Positions 1-10,527 of a stretch of 64,000 nucleotides of DNA are shown piece by piece (the first letter of the stretch is position 1; every line of letters starts with the position of its first letter). Origin of the DNA: Posidonia oceanica (lineage: Eukaryota > Streptophyta > Magnoliopsida > Alismatales > Posidoniaceae); NCBI GenBank assembly GCA_037176725.1, contig JAZBRS010000020.1, positions 101,326,501 to 101,390,500 on the forward strand. Direction: 5' to 3'. The notes below the pieces were generated by a model that did not search any database, had not been told where the DNA came from, and saw nothing but the letters and a program-made list of their open reading frames with translations. Made by a program: the position numbers and the translations under genes.

Positions 1-290
1 AAAACGGTGTAGAAAACAAAGCCAGCATGCAAAATAGTGCAAAAAAAGAATGGCACACGAAATGGTGCAAGAAAACAGAAGCGGCACACGAAACGGTGCA
101 AGAAAACTGAAGCGGCACGCGAAACGGTGTAGAAAACAAAGCCAGCATGCAAAATGGTGCAGAAACAAGAGCGACACGCGAAACGGTGCAAGAAAACGGA
201 GCAGGCACGCAAGACTGTGCCAAAAGCGAAGCGGGCACACAAAACGGTGCCAAAAGCACGCAAAACGGTGCCAAAGTAAGCGAAATAAAA
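1..290 (-). repeat. U5 minisatellite, about 31-bp unit (B 3' LTR)
   Basis: Imperfect tandem units of the form CACGCGAAACGGTGCAAGAA followed by a short variable part ending GAAGCGG. The same array is at 21300-21665 in the other B LTR and, in opposite orientation, at about 44145-44460 in element A. Confidence 0.85.
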
Positions 291-3200
291 CACCGATAAA
301 GCCATGCAGATGCAGATGCAGAGGAGAAGAGCAAGAGAAGCAAAGGGGAGGCAAATGATTCAAGTGTAAGAACAAGCGCCGCTTAAAGACCACGCAATGT
401 AGGTGTGAAGACCTACAAAGGGGAAAGGAAGTAAGTGGAAGGATTACCACTGTCCTGTGACCACTTCCCACCAAAGTGTCCCACGATATGTCTCGCATGC
501 TGCCAAAAGCTCGCGATGCGATCGGATCGTGGAAAGGGGGAAGAAAGCCCCAATTAGTAGTGAATCTAGGGGAAACACAACACAAGGCACTGAGAGTACG
601 CGAAAAGGGGAGACGGAGTTGATAGATAAGAAGAGGGAGTCCTAATCTACATACTCGAGGAAACAGAAAGCAAAAACCACGCATGCAGGGGTGTGCAAAT
701 GTATGCTGTGCAGGGGTTCAGGAGGACTTACCTTGGAAATCTGAAGCCTGATCTGCGAAATGCTTGGTCCATGTGGAGGAGCGCTCCGCTGGGGTCGTCC
801 AGGTAGCTTGGTTGAGAAGATCCGACAGTCCGATCAGGAGATGTCCCAGCTTCAAGGCAGAGGGGCCAGAACAGGGGAGAAGAATGGATCTAAGTGTAAA
901 GGAGGTCCTAGGGGTGTGCAAAACAGGTCCTCCCACGTAAATGGGAGCTAAGTGTACTTAAGTGTGTGTAAGAAGGCTAAATGCAAATGACGCATGAGTG
1001 CAATGCATGCAGAAATGCAAGAAAGGACCTAAGAATGACTTTTCAAGAAACTTAGGGACCTATATGGAGGTTTTGAAAAGGTTAAGGGCCTAAATGCAAG
1101 AAATTTGAAAAGTTAGGGGCTTATATGCAAGATTTTTGAAAACTGGGAGGCTGAGTGCAATTTTACAAATTATAGGGTTTAAAATGCAATTTTATAGGGA
1201 AAACATGCATTTGAATAAGTTTTGAAACCATGAAGAGGACTAACATGCAATTTTGAAACATGTAGGGGTTGAAGTGCAATTTTATAAGCAAAAATGTGAT
1301 TTTAAATGGTCTGTGAATGCAAACAGAGGACTTAAGTGCAATTTTGAAATATGCAAGGGCAGAAATGCAATTTAATAAGCAAAAATATGCATTTGAATGT
1401 GTTTTGAAAACATGCAGAGGACTTATGTGTGATTTTAAAACATGTAGGGTCTAAAATGCAATTTTATAAGGAAAAAATGCAAAAAACAGATGCTATGCAT
1501 GCAGATGAAGGACCTATGTGCAAAAATTAAAATGCATGGGGGAAATAATGCAGTGCAGTAAGAAAAGTTGAAAGATAAATGCATTGATTAACAGATCAGA
1601 GGATTAAAACGCAAATAGAGGAAAAGACAGGGTTCACAAATGCAATTTACTAAAGTAAAATCAGAGTATTAATCGAGATCTACAACTAAAGGACTGAAAT
1701 GCAAAAATAAAAAGCCACAGGACTGAAAAACAAAGAAATAAATCTATATTTGAACTACTGTAGGACAGATAAGTAAATAAAATAAGCAGCTAGACTAGAA
1801 AATAAATGTACAGAAACTTAAATGAACTGTAAATGGATTGGAATGTAAATAAAATAAGTGACTAGGCTGGAAATAAAGAAAAACAAGTAAACTGTAACAA
1901 CAGAGGACTTAAAAGTAATTAAAGAAACATGCTGGGCTGGAAGTAAATTAGATGTTGAAGGACTAACATGTAATTAATTTGTTTTTTAGGTTTTTTGTGC
2001 AATTTCATATTATTTAAATTCAAACTTAAATGATTCCTAAACGATGGCAAGACTGGAAACTAATAAAACAAAAATAGGAGGTAGAAATGCAATATATGGC
2101 AAAATTAGCATGCTTAAGGAAATTAAATACACAGTGCAAACACAGCGGCCATAGACACTGTAGCACAGAACTACCAGCGGCCATGAATAGCGGAGGAGGG
2201 ATGCTGGGGAGGCGCAGAGCGGCGTGCGATCTTCTCCGGAGGCGTACGGAGACCTGGGTGGCATCGGCGGCTCGTGGCGTGGCCTGAAGTAGACTGGAGA
2301 TGGCGACGGAGGTATGCAGACTTGCTCGGAGGCAGCCCGGACCAAAACAGCGACGAGGGACCGATTTGAAAGCTTGGTCGGGCTCCTGGAGGCCGTGCGG
2401 TCCTCGGACGTCCATCGGCGAGGCGTTCTGCAGTTGGAGTGGCGATCCGAGCTCAGAGCTCGCCGGAGAAGAAGGAGTTGACGGCGGCGTTGACTATCCG
2501 CGACAGGGGACAGAAAGCTAGTCTAACGGGTCGAAAAGCAAGAGAATAAGAAGACTAAGCTAATGGGAGGGTGCAGTACCTGTTTCGACGTCCGGGGCGC
2601 TCCCTCGACGTGGGCTGGTTCTGCAGATGCCGGCGAGGCTCGTTTGGCAGCTGCGGACGTTGTCGGTGGCTTGCGAGGATCGGAGTCGGTTCCACGGAGT
2701 CCTCCGGTGCTCGCTAGATCTCTAGAGCGAAGCTTTGAAGCCGAAGGAATAAACGGCGATTTTTGGGTGCTGCAGGAGTCGCCTGAGGTGGGGGTGGTGA
2801 TGTACTGCTCCTAAGGCCAGATGGAGGATTCTGGCGAGCTTCTGGAGGTCTGGTGATGATTTCCGGGGGCTAAGATAGGGTCACGGAGGTCTGAGGTGGA
2901 GGATTGGTGATGGAGGGATTTTCTGGTAGAATTGGGTGCAGGTGTTTGCTGTGGAGGGTTTAGTCTGTGGTGAGGGTGAAGGCTGGGGCTCTGGTGTTTT
3001 AGGGAGGTGATGATCAGGCGAATATCTGGGTGGAGTTTGAGATGATTGCGGGCTCAGGGGAGTTAAGAATTTCGGAAGGGGAAGTGTTGGGTTCTGCGGA
3101 GGGAAATGGATGGGTTGCGGGGTGATTCTGGGATGGATTTGGCTGTAGAGTGAAGGGGCGGGATGCTGGAAGTTTGGGTGGATTTGGGGGAGGAATTGGG

Positions 3201-5472
3201 AGAGATTTGGATGGAGTCGAAGGCTCTGGTTTCAGTGGAATGGAAGAGGAGGAAGAGGGCTGAATTCTGCAGAGGATCAGAGGGAGAATTGGGTGCTCTC
3301 AGATGCTTTGGATGCTCTCTCTCTCAGGACGACAAAAAGGCAATGAAGGAGGAGTGAGAGTGAGGTTTTAACGGGGGCTCAACGCTACGAGGCGCACTGG
3401 GATTTTGAGTTCCCACCGGCACGGGCAACTGCAGCTGAGGTGAAGGGTGGCAGCCGGCGAGCAGATTGGCAATTAATTGCCCCCGGAGAAGCTGCTGAGA
3501 CACGAGAGAGAAGGAGAGGAACTGGAGCTGATGGAGAGAGGCAGCCGGCGAGGGCGACAGGCAATAATTGCCCCCCTGGAAGACCTGCTGAAAGACGAGA
3601 GAGGAAGGAGGGTGAGCTGGCGTTCGGCAAGGCGGCCGGTGAGGGTGACGGGCAATAAATGCCCCCCCGGAAGACCCGCAGAGAGAAGAGAGAGTGGAGT
3701 GAGCTGTAGGCCGATGTGATCAAGAGGGAGAAGTTGGATTTTGAAGAAGTGGAGGGAGACGGCTGGCGGGAGAAGAGGTTGCCTGAGGAAAAAGAAGAAG
3801 GAGGGAAGGAGGAGTGGCGTGGGCTGGGCCTGCGTGCGAAAAAAAAGTAAAAGAAAGAAAGAAGGAAGGAGGGGAGGAGCTGGGCCTACAGTTGGACCGG
3901 ACCTGAAGAGAAGAAATAGAAAAGAAAAGGAAGAAATGAAGAAAAGGAAAGGAAGAAGAGGAAAAATAAGAAAATAAAAATAAAAATAGGAAAAAGATTT
4001 GAAAATGTTTTTAAGGTAGTTGTTTAAGTTAGGTTCTGATTAGGCCTTTAATGGTTGTTTTTAATTGGTTAATTAGGATTAGGAAGAGTTTTAATGTTTG
4101 ATTAGGATTTTAAGTCTTCTTTTAGTTTTTTTTTTTTTGACTTTGTTTTAAATATTTGTTAAAATTCTTAATTGTTTTTAGTTAGGTTTTTCTTATTAAG
4201 TTTTTCTTGTTAAGTTGGGATTTTTAATGGGTTACTTTTAATTAGTTGGGATGAGTTTTGGTTTTTAGATTTTAGTCTCTTTTCTTATGTCTTCTTTGAT
4301 TTGCTTTTAATTTTGTTTGTTAAGTTCTTTTAATATTTTTTCTTCATAGTTTTCCTTGTTAAGTTTTTAATTAAGTATTTTTAAATTTTTGATTATTTCT
4401 TTTTCCTTTTTAATCAAGTTTTTTAAATTGTTCCTTTTAGGTTTGTTTAGTTAGGTTTCTCTTTTCCTTAAGTAGTTGTCTTAGCGTTCTTAATTATTTT
4501 CTTTCTTTTTGGAATTTGTTTCTTGATTTTTTTTTTTTAGGATTTTTAGTTTTGATTTGTTCTGATTATGCTTTGGTTTTTTACTTGATTTTATAGCATC
4601 TTCTTTTTGTTTGTTTTACATTTTTTAGATTGCATTCATGGTTTCTAGTTTTGGTTGGTTTTAGTTAGGTTTTTGTTTTTAATTGTTTGTTTAAGTTTTT
4701 AATTATTTCTTTTTAGGATTTTGATTTGTTTTCCTTTTGTTTTTAGAGTTTTAAAGGTTTTTAAGGATTTTTAGAAGATTAAGTAGAAGAAAGGAAGAGA
4801 AAAGGAAAAGGAAGAAGAAAAGGATGAAATGAAGAAGTTGAGAAGAAAGAGAGGAACTAAAAGAAAGTAATTTTTTGAAAGTCAAAGAAAAAGCCAAAAA
4901 TAAGATAAAAATACAAATAAGATTCAGAAGAGATAGATGCACAAGGGGGGCCCACAGCCAGGCAGGAAGAAGAGAGAGAAGGGAGTGAAAAGAAGGAGGA
5001 TAATCAGGAGAGAGAGAGGAGAGAGAAAAGAATAATCTAGGAGAGAGAAAAGGATAATTTGAAGAAATGAAAGGGTTAGAGGTTTAGAAAAGAGATGAAA
5101 TTTGGAGAGTGTGTGGCCTAGGGTGTCTAGTGTGCGACCTAGGATTTGGGTTTGGTTTTGGGAAAGTTTTGGAAGGATTTTGAGGTGTAGAAAATGGGTA
5201 GTTTTACCTAGGTTTTCTAGGGTTTTTAGGTGTGGTTTTGGTTTGAAGATTCTAGGTGTTTTTGGGTAGGTTTGCTAAGTTGGGAAGGGTGAGTTTTCCT
5301 ATGATTTTTGGGTAGTTTTTGGGCTTAAGAAATGGGTGTGATCCTAGGTTAAGTTTGGGCTTGTTTTGGAGTTTTGGTTTGGAAAGAAGAGTCTGGTTTT
5401 GGACCTTGATTTGGATCTAGAAGTCACTAGGAGATTCCAATTGACCAAGCCTGTCAAAATGGGATGTCAACA
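1..5472 (-). repeat. Element B 3' LTR, partial
   Basis: Aligns along nearly its whole length with 21430-26739. On the minus strand it starts TGTTGACATCCC at 5472 and runs off the left edge, so only the last several hundred bases (the U5 end) are missing. It contains, from left to right, a 31-bp minisatellite (1-290), a region of degenerate TGCAATTTT repeats (about 1000-1500), a GC-rich block (about 2130-2830), a purine-rich block (3740-3990), a T-rich block (4000-4760) and a purine-rich block (4780-5100). About 75 bp at 355-437 are absent from the 5' copy (near 21740) but have a counterpart in element A, so the 5' copy lost them. Short ORFs within it are not supported as genes. Confidence 0.93.
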
Positions 5473-5521
5473 GATGCCCCTCCCTGAGCGAGGTCAAGCG
5501 AAGTGAGGCCGTTGCTCAGGG
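5473..5521 (-). other. Element B polypurine tract with flanking inverted repeat
   Basis: On the minus strand AGGGAGGGG (5485-5477) followed by CATC precedes the LTR start at 5472, where a plus-strand primer is expected. It is flanked by an 8-bp inverted repeat, CCCTGAGC (5482-5489) and GCTCAGGG (5514-5521). The same arrangement occurs in element A. Confidence 0.8.
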
Positions 5522-6019
5522 TTGACAAGACACCCCATCTGACCGATGGGAGCAGAAGATTGCTATTGGCGTGAGTTACTTATTCGGCGGATGCACCAAA
5601 AGTTGTAGCTTGTTGCCGCAATGCAAAGTGCAGGTGCAAATGGATGGGATGCGATGAGTGCAATGCATGCTAATGCAAATGCAATGCAAATTTTAGTGCA
5701 AAAGTTAGTACAGCTAAGAATGCTGATGCAGCACATGCTGATGATGTTGGACTAGTATGCAGTGCTAGAAAAAGAAAGTGCAAAATGATGCAAAAGAATA
5801 ATGCTAAAAGAGAAACGCGATGTGGCGCAAAGACCCGGCGGGCAGGCCAAACTTGCGCGACAAGTCGAGAAAGAAAAGATGCAGCTTGCCCCCGCCCGAG
5901 GAACAAGCTAGCAAAAAGGAGCGTGAGGTGAGAGGGGCCGACTCTCCTATCGCAAAGGGATGCGGGACTTTGCCTTCCTGGGACAAAGTCGCGCGGAGAG
6001 GGTGATAAGATGTCAGACT
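5522..6019 (-). other. Element B 3' untranslated spacer next to the PPT
   Basis: No coding evidence. Corresponds to 61263-61800 of element A. Conserved stretches include the segment around GCGTGAGTTACTTATTCGGC and a copy of CACCCCATCT at 5531-5540, an inverted match to the LTR terminus. Confidence 0.7.
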
Positions 6020-7008
6020 TGTCGGCCGGACAGTTTACGGTCCTATCAACCGGAAGCGATACTTTACGGACCTATCAACCGGAAGGGATAGTTTACAGAC
6101 CTATCAACCGGAGGGTGCAGTTGTGAGTGATAGTTACTGGATATCAGCCGTAAAATATGATTGTGCAAGATAGTTTACGGTCCTATCAATCGGAGGCGAT
6201 AGTTTATGGGCCTATCAACCGGGAGCGATAGTTTACGGGCCTATCAACCAGGAGCGATTGTTTACGGTCCTATCAACCGAAAGCACAATCCATGAGTGAT
6301 AGTTACTGGTTATCAGCCGTATAACGCAAATGCCAGAGAATGATAGTTTACGGTCCTATCAACTGGAAGCGATAGTTTACGGGCCTATCAACCGGGAGCG
6401 ATAGTTTACGGTCCTATCAACCGGAAAGGGCATTTGTGAGTGATAGTTACTGGATATCAGTCGTATAACATGATTGGCGCAGTGATAGTTTACGGTCCTA
6501 TCAACCGGAAGCGATAGTTTACGGGCTTATCAACCGGAAGTGATAGTTTACGGGCCTATCAACCGGAAGCGATAGTTTACAGACCTATCAACCGGAAAGC
6601 GCAATCATGAGGGATAGTTACTGGTTATCAGCCGTATAATGCAATTACAGGTGATAGTTTACGGTCCTATCAACCGGAAGCGATAGTTTACGGGCCTATC
6701 AACTGGGAGCAATAGTTTACAGTCCTATCAACCGGGAGCGATAGTTTACGGTCCAATCAATCGGAAAGAGCATTTGCAAGGGATAGTTACTGGATATCAG
6801 CCGTATAATGTAATTGCAAGTGATAGTTTTGGATATCAGCCAGGATGACTTTTGGATCATCAGCCAGAGAATTATAGTTTATGGTCCTATCAACCGGAAA
6901 GTGCAATTACGAGGGACAGTTACTGGATGTCAGCCGTATAACACAACTGCGGGCCAGATAGGATATCAGCCTAAGATGATAGTTTACGGTCCTATCAATT
7001 GGAAAGAG

Positions 7009-7015
<7 letters not shown>
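6020..7015 (-). repeat. Tandem stem-loop array, element B 3' UTR
   Basis: About 35 short units on the plus-strand reading GATAGTTTACGGTCCTATC plus a spacer such as AACCGGAAGC, broken every four to six units by a second type GATAGTTACTGGATATCAGCC followed by GTATAA. Each unit is a small inverted repeat (GATAG/CTATC or GATA/TATC). Some have a matched exchange in both arms, GACA/TGTC near 6915 and GATGA/TCATC near 6844. A few are now mismatched (for example near 6033, 6253, 6711 and 6743), as expected in a decaying copy. Homologous to 60360-61290 of element A on the other strand. Confidence 0.9.
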
Positions 7016-7043
<28 letters not shown>

Positions 7044-7105
7044 GATTGATTGATAAGAAAAAGATTGATTGATTGATTGGTAAGAAAAAGAGTGATTGAT
7101 TGATT
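7010..7105. repeat. (TGAT)n microsatellite
   Basis: Runs of GATTGATTGATTG interrupted by AAGAAAAAG, between the two stem-loop arrays of element B. Confidence 0.9.
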
Positions 7106-7109
7106 GAAG

Positions 7110-7320
7110 GAGATTGATAAGATATCGGACTTATCGGTCGGCAAAGGGAAGGGGGTGATAAGATATTGGACTTATCGGCCGGCAAATGAATAAAAGAATA
7201 GAGTGATAAGATATCGGACTTATCGGCTGGCAAAGAGGGGATGAGGGAATGATAAGATATCGGACTTATCGGCAGGTAAAGAGAAAGAGATGATAAGATA
7301 TCGGACTTATTGACCGGCAA
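7110..7320 (-). repeat. Five spaced GATAAG/CTTATC stem-loops
   Basis: Five copies of GATAAGATATCGGACTTATC or close variants, followed by GGCCGGCAAA-like sequence, spaced 35-50 bp. Each has 6-bp arms GATAAG and CTTATC. Counterparts in element A lie at about 59496-59515, 60150-60172 and 61264-61284. Confidence 0.8.
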
Positions 7321-7414
7321 GGAATGGGTTTCGCGAGGGCGAATCATCTCATGATACTAGGAATATCATGAGGGAAAGAGAGGGAGAATGATACCAAGGG
7401 GCGATCAAAAGATG

Positions 7415-7441
7415 CCCCTGGTATCAGGATGATACCAGGGG
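7415..7441. repeat. Perfect 12-bp hairpin
   Basis: Arms CCCCTGGTATCA and TGATACCAGGGG around a 3-nt loop. Three homologous hairpins occur in element A (58465-58491, 58737-58763, 59359-59385). Confidence 0.9.
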
Positions 7442-7853
7442 TTGGTCAGCGCGTCCTTGGCATCAAAAGTAGAAGGTGAAGACAAAACTGTCGTGTTCGC
7501 TAGATGAGTAGTTTGGGGTACCAGTCCGAGGATGATGACAGGTTGACGGACCTATCGCCGGGCAGTTGGGGGTACCAGCCCGCTGATGAAGATCCAGATG
7601 ACGGTGCCTGGCAGTTTTGCGTGCTCAGATATCATGGGTTAGCACTTGGGTTGAGGACTTTCCTGCGGTGTTCGGCAGCAAGTCTGGCCAGGGGCCCTGC
7701 AGATATAATTGATATGATCATGCATGCACTTGTAGCAGATTCGGAATGCAAACAGGTGACTCAGAACGCCTTTGTATTGATTGAACCCGATTACATGCCT
7801 GTGGTAGGCCAAAAGTTTACAGCATAAGACAAGCAGGCAGTTACATGGACGCT
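7442..7853 (-). other. Element B spacer between PMD-like pseudogene and repeats
   Basis: Homologous to 57974-58260 and the first GGCACCCCAAACTGCC-type repeats of element A; two such units are present near 7504-7580. The open plus-strand frame at 7504-7827 runs antisense to the element, has no recognisable domain and no counterpart in A, so I do not call it a gene. Confidence 0.6.
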
Positions 7854-9056
7854 CTAGCCGGTCCTGGCTTTCTTTGCCTTTCTGGAGTTAGGAAACTGAG
7901 GAGCGCCAGGAGGTATCTCACTTATAGGCCAGAATGCTTGTACCTCCATCAAATATTCGGGAGTGCATCCCGAGCCTTGCGCAGATGCCAGGTCAGTAGA
8001 CCGCACTCCATGCTGCATAAGATCAGCCAGCTTAGTTGTAGCAGATGTTGAACCATAAGGATATGCTTGAAGGAGCCTTAGGGCTGTGCTGTCTATGAAA
8101 GCGCCCTGTTGGAGGCCAAACTGCCGCATGACCCGGATGGGGTGATATTCCACGCCTTCAGTGAATCCTCGTAGCACCACGAGTCGCGCATCGTGGGTAT
8201 CGAAGAAGATAACGAAAGGCTCAGCCGCAGATGGGATGATGCGCCATGTGACGATGTCGTCCGTCAACTCAGATAGCTTCTTGTATTCCTCGGGGACTTT
8301 CTTGATTGTCTTGGCGTGGCCGTTGTTGCAATATGTTTCAATGACATGGCCCTGGGGGCACAGCAAGTTCAGCTCAAGGTGTGCAGCCAGCCAGATCTGT
8401 ACTAGCACTTCGCAGCCGTGGAAGTGGCGGCAGCGATGGGAGATGCGGTCCAGTCCGCGGTATGTTTCAGCCAAGATGACTGGTGCCAGGTCTATCTACC
8501 TAGTCACCACAACTAGTGCGATCTCAGCAATTTCTATTGCGACTGTCATCCGGCCATGAGTGAATATCAGCTCTCCCAGAAATCAGGTGACAAATCCCCA
8601 AAGCCATAGATCATCGCTGAGTTCAGCGCACTTGTCTATGATTTCGTCGAAGTAGTGCAGGCGCAGCATGGGCGTGGGGCCGCTGGTGCAGATCAGTCTT
8701 TGCTGGCACCGGTCAGTAGAAAGCCCAGATAGCTTGCAGAGGACCGCTATGTACTTGTCGCACCTCATGAAAATGGGCGGTCCCATCAGCCGGGAGAAGC
8801 CGTAGATGCAGCGCACCTCCTATAGAGTGGGTGTCAGTTCAGTCCTTCCGAAGCGGAAGACATGGTGCGCCAGCTTCCAGAATCTTGTGGCAGCACACAG
8901 AAGGTGACGGCTCACTTCGACATCAGCCGCCTTCAGCAGTTTTGTAGGTATGCCCCAGAGGCGCAACTTCTCACAGTCTTCCTAAGTAAGCTTGCCAATC
9001 CAACCCCATAGGGCTTCAGAACAGTGCATTGGGGTTTCAAGAGTTGGATAACCCAT
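7854..9056 (-). pseudogene. Plant-mobile-domain/DUF7745-like ORF of element B, decayed
   Basis: This is the broken counterpart of the downstream ORF of element A (56636-57973). The start ATG at 9056 begins MGYPTL, matching the internal MGFPTL of A at 56771, so this ATG is probably the family's true start. Conserved blocks include the identical run WGIPTKLLKAADVEVSRHLL, then ELIFTHGR, ETYRGLDRISHRCRHFHGC and YHPIRVMRQFG. Stops interrupt it near 8983, 8819, 8585 and 8505, leaving a 206-residue 3' open stretch and a 77-residue middle stretch. It lies downstream of integrase in the sense direction, as in A. The function is unknown; similarity to plant mobile domain proteins is from recall of family motifs (GC-L-VW, E-Y-P-VRQFG) and is tentative. 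Confidence 0.75.
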
Positions 9057-10527
9057 GGCTCAGGCCGTAGATGGGTATTGGCGGATGTTGCAGAGCTTGA
9101 AGGTACCTGTTATCAATACTGTAGACAGTCAGATCACACAGGCATATAATCTTTAACAGAAAATAGAATCTAAGGCTGATAAAGCAGTTCAATAATGTTC
9201 GGCAGTTAATATCAGGGTAAAGCAGCTAGCAGGCATAATCAAAGGAAATTCCGTTGACACGGGGGCGAGGACTGGCAGGAGATCTGAACCAGCGCAACTC
9301 GAGCGGTGTCAACGCGTGCTTGGCGAGGAGTACTGTCTCAGAGTCGAGGCAAGCTGCAGAGCGGAACGATTGTGAAGAAGGAAGGGATGATTGGAGATGC
9401 ATGTATGCATGATGCAGGTTGATATGCTTAAGAGATGATTAGTATGCTTTGGTGCCCTTAGCATACGGAGTGCTCTGATGCCTGCTGCAGAGGAAGGGAG
9501 TGGTACCTGACTCACCGGGCCCTACTTGGATTCTTAGCTTGCTGGTGGCACTTCGGAATGGGTGTTGGCAGCATAAAGGTGGTGGTGTGGTGAGGACAGG
9601 TTGCTTGCCAAACTCTCAGGACCTACACCTACTCTTTCTGCTCTCGATTTTTATTTCTCCCTCATGGGTGTGCAGGCTTTCTCTGCCCCTAGCTAGGAGA
9701 TGGCAAGTGTTTGTTTCTGGAGTGGGAGGTTGTGAACTGTTTTAGGCTTACACCCTTGGATTTCTTGTACGGTACGGGGGGATGATATTGCCTGTATTTT
9801 CGGACTGATTCTTGTCTAACCCTTTTTTTTTTCCTTTTCCCCTTTTTTTTTTGCTTGCTTTTTTCCTTTTTTTGTTTTTTCCTTTTTTTGTTTGCTTGTT
9901 TGATTTCTTTTTCTCCCTTTTTTTTTTCTTTTCACAGGCTTTTGCTATCCCCATTTTGGAGGCAAAAGAAGGGTGTTTGGGCTGTAATGGATGTCAGCCT
10001 TGGGTCTGCTATGAGATGGGTAGAAGGAGCAAGGTTAGACTGCACACCCCTATCTCTAGGGCTGGCTTCTGTCTTCGCCTTCTATTCGCTTTGATGTGCC
10101 CAAGCCTAGATGCCTATTCTCACCTTTTGAACTCACATCCTAGCATTTTTTCTCCCTCGGAGGTGTATGTCCTTACGAGTTTAGGCAGTTCGCCTGTCCT
10201 GATTGATGGTGGCTCCCTCACTAGCTAAGACAACTGAGTAGTGCCGGGTGAGACAAGGTGGACTCTTTCCAGAGCAAGCAAGCACTTCCAGTTTTCATCA
10301 CCGGGCAGAAGATGCAATGCGTGACTTGAGAGGATGACGATGATGATTTGAAAAAGAGGATGATACTTGAAAAGGATGAAATGCAATGAGGATGTGCAAG
10401 AGAAGGACAGAAGTAGTATAAGCAAGCGCATAGGAATAGAGGTAGAAGACAAGATCGAAGATGCAGGTAGGATGAGAATGCAAGTGATTTAGATGGGAGA
10501 AGAGTCTCTGCAACAGGGGTGCCTCGG
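9057..10527 (-). other. Element B spacer between integrase and downstream ORF
   Basis: No protein similarity recognised. Holds a long pyrimidine tract on the plus strand (about 9820-9940), meaning an A-rich purine tract in the element's sense strand, at the same relative place as 55794-55915 in element A. Near 10320-10500 are short CATCATCGTCATC-type repeats, also shared with A (55280-55400). Confidence 0.7.

Noticed and set aside
2026..2814. Several ORFs in the GC-rich part of the B LTRs, also seen at 23280-24070
   Set aside because: Conserved only because the two LTRs are copies; differences are spread over codon positions and no family is recognised.
7504..7827. 107-residue plus-strand ORF in element B
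   Set aside because: Antisense to the element, no domain, no matching frame in A; the region aligns with noncoding 3' UTR.
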